DNA from: Paenibacillus silvestris
GTDB taxonomy: Bacteria > Bacillota > Bacilli > Paenibacillales > NBRC-103111
Length of the DNA: 64,000 nt
Direction: 5' to 3'
Assembly (NCBI RefSeq): GCF_009882985.1
Contig: NZ_WTUZ01000015.1
Location: 15,117 to 79,116, forward strand
Position 1 is the first letter of the stretch. Each line of letters starts with the position of its first letter. Shown piece after piece: positions 62,552-64,000 of this stretch. A program made the translations under genes and the position numbers. A model generated the notes under the pieces. It was not told the DNA's origin and did not search any database. It was given only the letters and a program-made list of their open reading frames with translations.

Positions 62552-64000
62552 ATGAAAGTCATTAGGATTTTTGCACCAGTTATTCTTTTATTTATGTTGG
62601 TATTCACGTACGTTTGCAGCTTTTCGACAGCTCACGCGGCAACAGAAAAGGCATCGGCGAACATTACGGTTAAGTCAACGTCCGGGAACGTTATCGCCTA
62701 TGCTAATGTAATCTTTACGTCATCCGCACTCCCTTTTCCGCTGACAGTGAGAACGGACGCTAATGGCATTGCTTCATTTCCTAATTTGCCAATTGGTGAT
62801 TTCACGCTCACAGCGTCAGCAAATTACTTCAGGAACAGCTCTATACAATCCGGAACGCTCACAGCAGGGCAGGCCTTTGAGCATACCTTTTGCCTAACGG
62901 ATGACAATACTTCGATAGGACTCAGCTCGCTAAGTATTAACGATCATTCATCAAGTGCTAATGAGTTTGAGGGAACTGTTTCATGGTCAACTTATGGTAC
63001 TGTCCCTATTCATTCCGAAATGCGGCTCCAATTCATGGACAATGGGAATACCCCTATAGGTTCTGTTCTCACATCCGTTTATTCCGATGAACGCAACTTC
63101 TATACAAGTACAATAACGAATATAGCATTGCCTTCAGGCGCAACTCGCCTAGGAATTACTTTACTAGACAGTAACTCTTGTGTGCTTGATAGTAGAACGG
63201 TACCTTTGTGGCACTACAATTTACATGCTGTTGGATCCCTGAAGTTTCGAGATACCCATGCAAATGGCGGTATGATTAACGCACGGGTTACTTGGGCTGG
63301 AGCCAATGATGAAGCCTCTTTGGCAGGTTATAACATTTATTACTGGGTAATTGGAGACAACCAGTGGAAATACTGGGATACTGTAGCCAAGAAGTCAGAT
63401 GGAGCATACGAATATGTATTTGATGCATTCCCTGCTGGCACGGGTGCCATCTTAGTGGGCAGCGTTAACAGTGCTGGTGAGGAGTATTCCACTTATCCAA
63501 CTGTTAATGTCATGGATAACCGCCAAGCCGACACGTTACTGTCCGCTGATTATTCGGGCAGCCTTCCTATGCCTTCGAATATTCAAGACTATACATACAC
63601 GATCAATGCACATACGATTTCTGGGAGTATTAGCTTCGCTTTGCCCTCTGAGATGAGTCAGATTCGAGGCTATAATCTATATTTCAGCAGCGCAAACGGT
63701 GATAAATTACAAGCGCTCGCGACGATCTATTCGCCCAGATCATATACGCAGCTATTTTACATGTTAGATGACAACCAGCCTGTTCCAGCTAATGCTACTC
63801 AATTTGCTCTCTATTCCTATGGCAATGATGGCAAAGAGAGTGCACCGATATTTATTCCTGTCAAAAATAGCGTGCTTAATACGAAGCTTCCTCCAAATAT
63901 GAGCTTCGTGGATATGGATGAGCAGGCTGATCAACTACGCGGCTTTCTAACTTGGGACCGTGCGGCCGATGAGTCGAATCTCCATAGCTATCAGATTTAT
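62552..64000 (+). CDS. Large secreted modular protein, truncated by window end
   Basis: The frame is open from ATG 62552 to the last base (at least 483 residues). A signal peptide (about residues 1-30, ending TAHAA) is followed by a carboxypeptidase-regulatory/CNA-B-like domain (NITVKSTSGNVIAYANVIFTS, about 35-110) and then repeated fibronectin-like modules with a recurring W...A-DE-SL-GY-IYY pattern (near residues 251, about 370, and 470 onward). GGGGGT precedes the ATG. Such proteins are surface adhesins or S-layer-associated proteins. Anchor and full length lie outside the window. Confidence 0.85.
   Translation, partial: MKVIRIFAPVILLFMLVFTYVCSFSTAHAATEKASANITVKSTSGNVIAYANVIFTSSALPFPLTVRTDANGIASFPNLPIGDFTLTASANYFRNSSIQSGTLTAGQAFEHTFCLTDDNTSIGLSSLSINDHSSSANEFEGTVSWSTYGTVPIHSEMRLQFMDNGNTPIGSVLTSVYSDERNFYTSTITNIALPSGATRLGITLLDSNSCVLDSRTVPLWHYNLHAVGSLKFRDTHANGGMINARVTWAGANDEASLAGYNIYYWVIGDNQWKYWDTVAKKSDGAYEYVFDAFPAGTGAILVGSVNSAGEEYSTYPTVNVMDNRQADTLLSADYSGSLPMPSNIQDYTYTINAHTISGSISFALPSEMSQIRGYNLYFSSANGDKLQALATIYSPRSYTQLFYMLDDNQPVPANATQFALYSYGNDGKESAPIFIPVKNSVLNTKLPPNMSFVDMDEQADQLRGFLTWDRAADESNLHSYQIY

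Overview
The window is a low-to-mid GC Bacillota chromosome, most likely Paenibacillus or a close relative, covering the origin-left region. The first 36 kb follow the conserved gene order of sporulating Bacilli: mnmG, rsmG, noc, soj, spo0J, yyaC, DUF951, rpsF-ssb-rpsR, yybS-gdpP-rplI-dnaB, purA, walR-walK-yycH-yycI-yycJ-htrA, a CxxH/CxxC protein and rlmH. Three parS sites (one inside spo0J, as in Bacillus subtilis) and a tRNA-Ser(CGA) are present. Species identity is inferred from gene content only.

1-9 kb: tRNA modification, nucleoid occlusion and chromosome partition genes, a cysteine desulfurase-like gene, a spore protease-like gene and a mechanosensitive channel. 9-16 kb is lineage-specific: a lipoprotein, a Tat-exported beta-helix protein, and a secreted protein next to an ABC exporter and a two-component pair. 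16.5-25 kb holds ribosomal, replication and c-di-AMP turnover genes, then purA behind two inverted PurBoxes and a long leader. 26-36 kb holds a LysM/G5/M23 peptidase and the wal operon, ending with rlmH.

35.9-47.9 kb is the most interesting part. The last codons of rlmH (Gly-Glu-Pro-Tyr-His-Lys-stop) reappear three more times in the same orientation, at 43.31, 45.44 and 47.92 kb, mostly with synonymous third-base changes. A large serine recombinase gene lies directly beside rlmH, followed by a small gene and a primase/helicase-like ATPase. This matches the logic of the staphylococcal SCC elements, which insert in the 3' end of rlmH through Ccr recombinases. The four sites delimit three blocks. 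A (7.4 kb) has the recombinase, the ATPase, a ribbon-helix-helix regulator and a type II restriction-modification pair. B (2.1 kb) has a 5'-deleted recombinase and three small genes, including a DUF4304 protein. C (2.5 kb, very AT-rich) has a truncated DNA methyltransferase, a truncated DUF262 protein and a HEPN RNase-like gene. I read this as an SCC-like array of defence islands outside the staphylococci, with internal decay.

47.9-64 kb is accessory: an azoreductase with a dehydrogenase remnant behind it, a stand-alone trpB, an ABC-F ATPase, a TetR/MFS efflux pair with a clear operator, a surface protein with three nearly identical F5/8C repeats, a second MFS transporter, an unusual 1056-residue UvrA-like ATPase with extra zinc modules and a small partner gene, and the start of a modular secreted protein cut by the window end.
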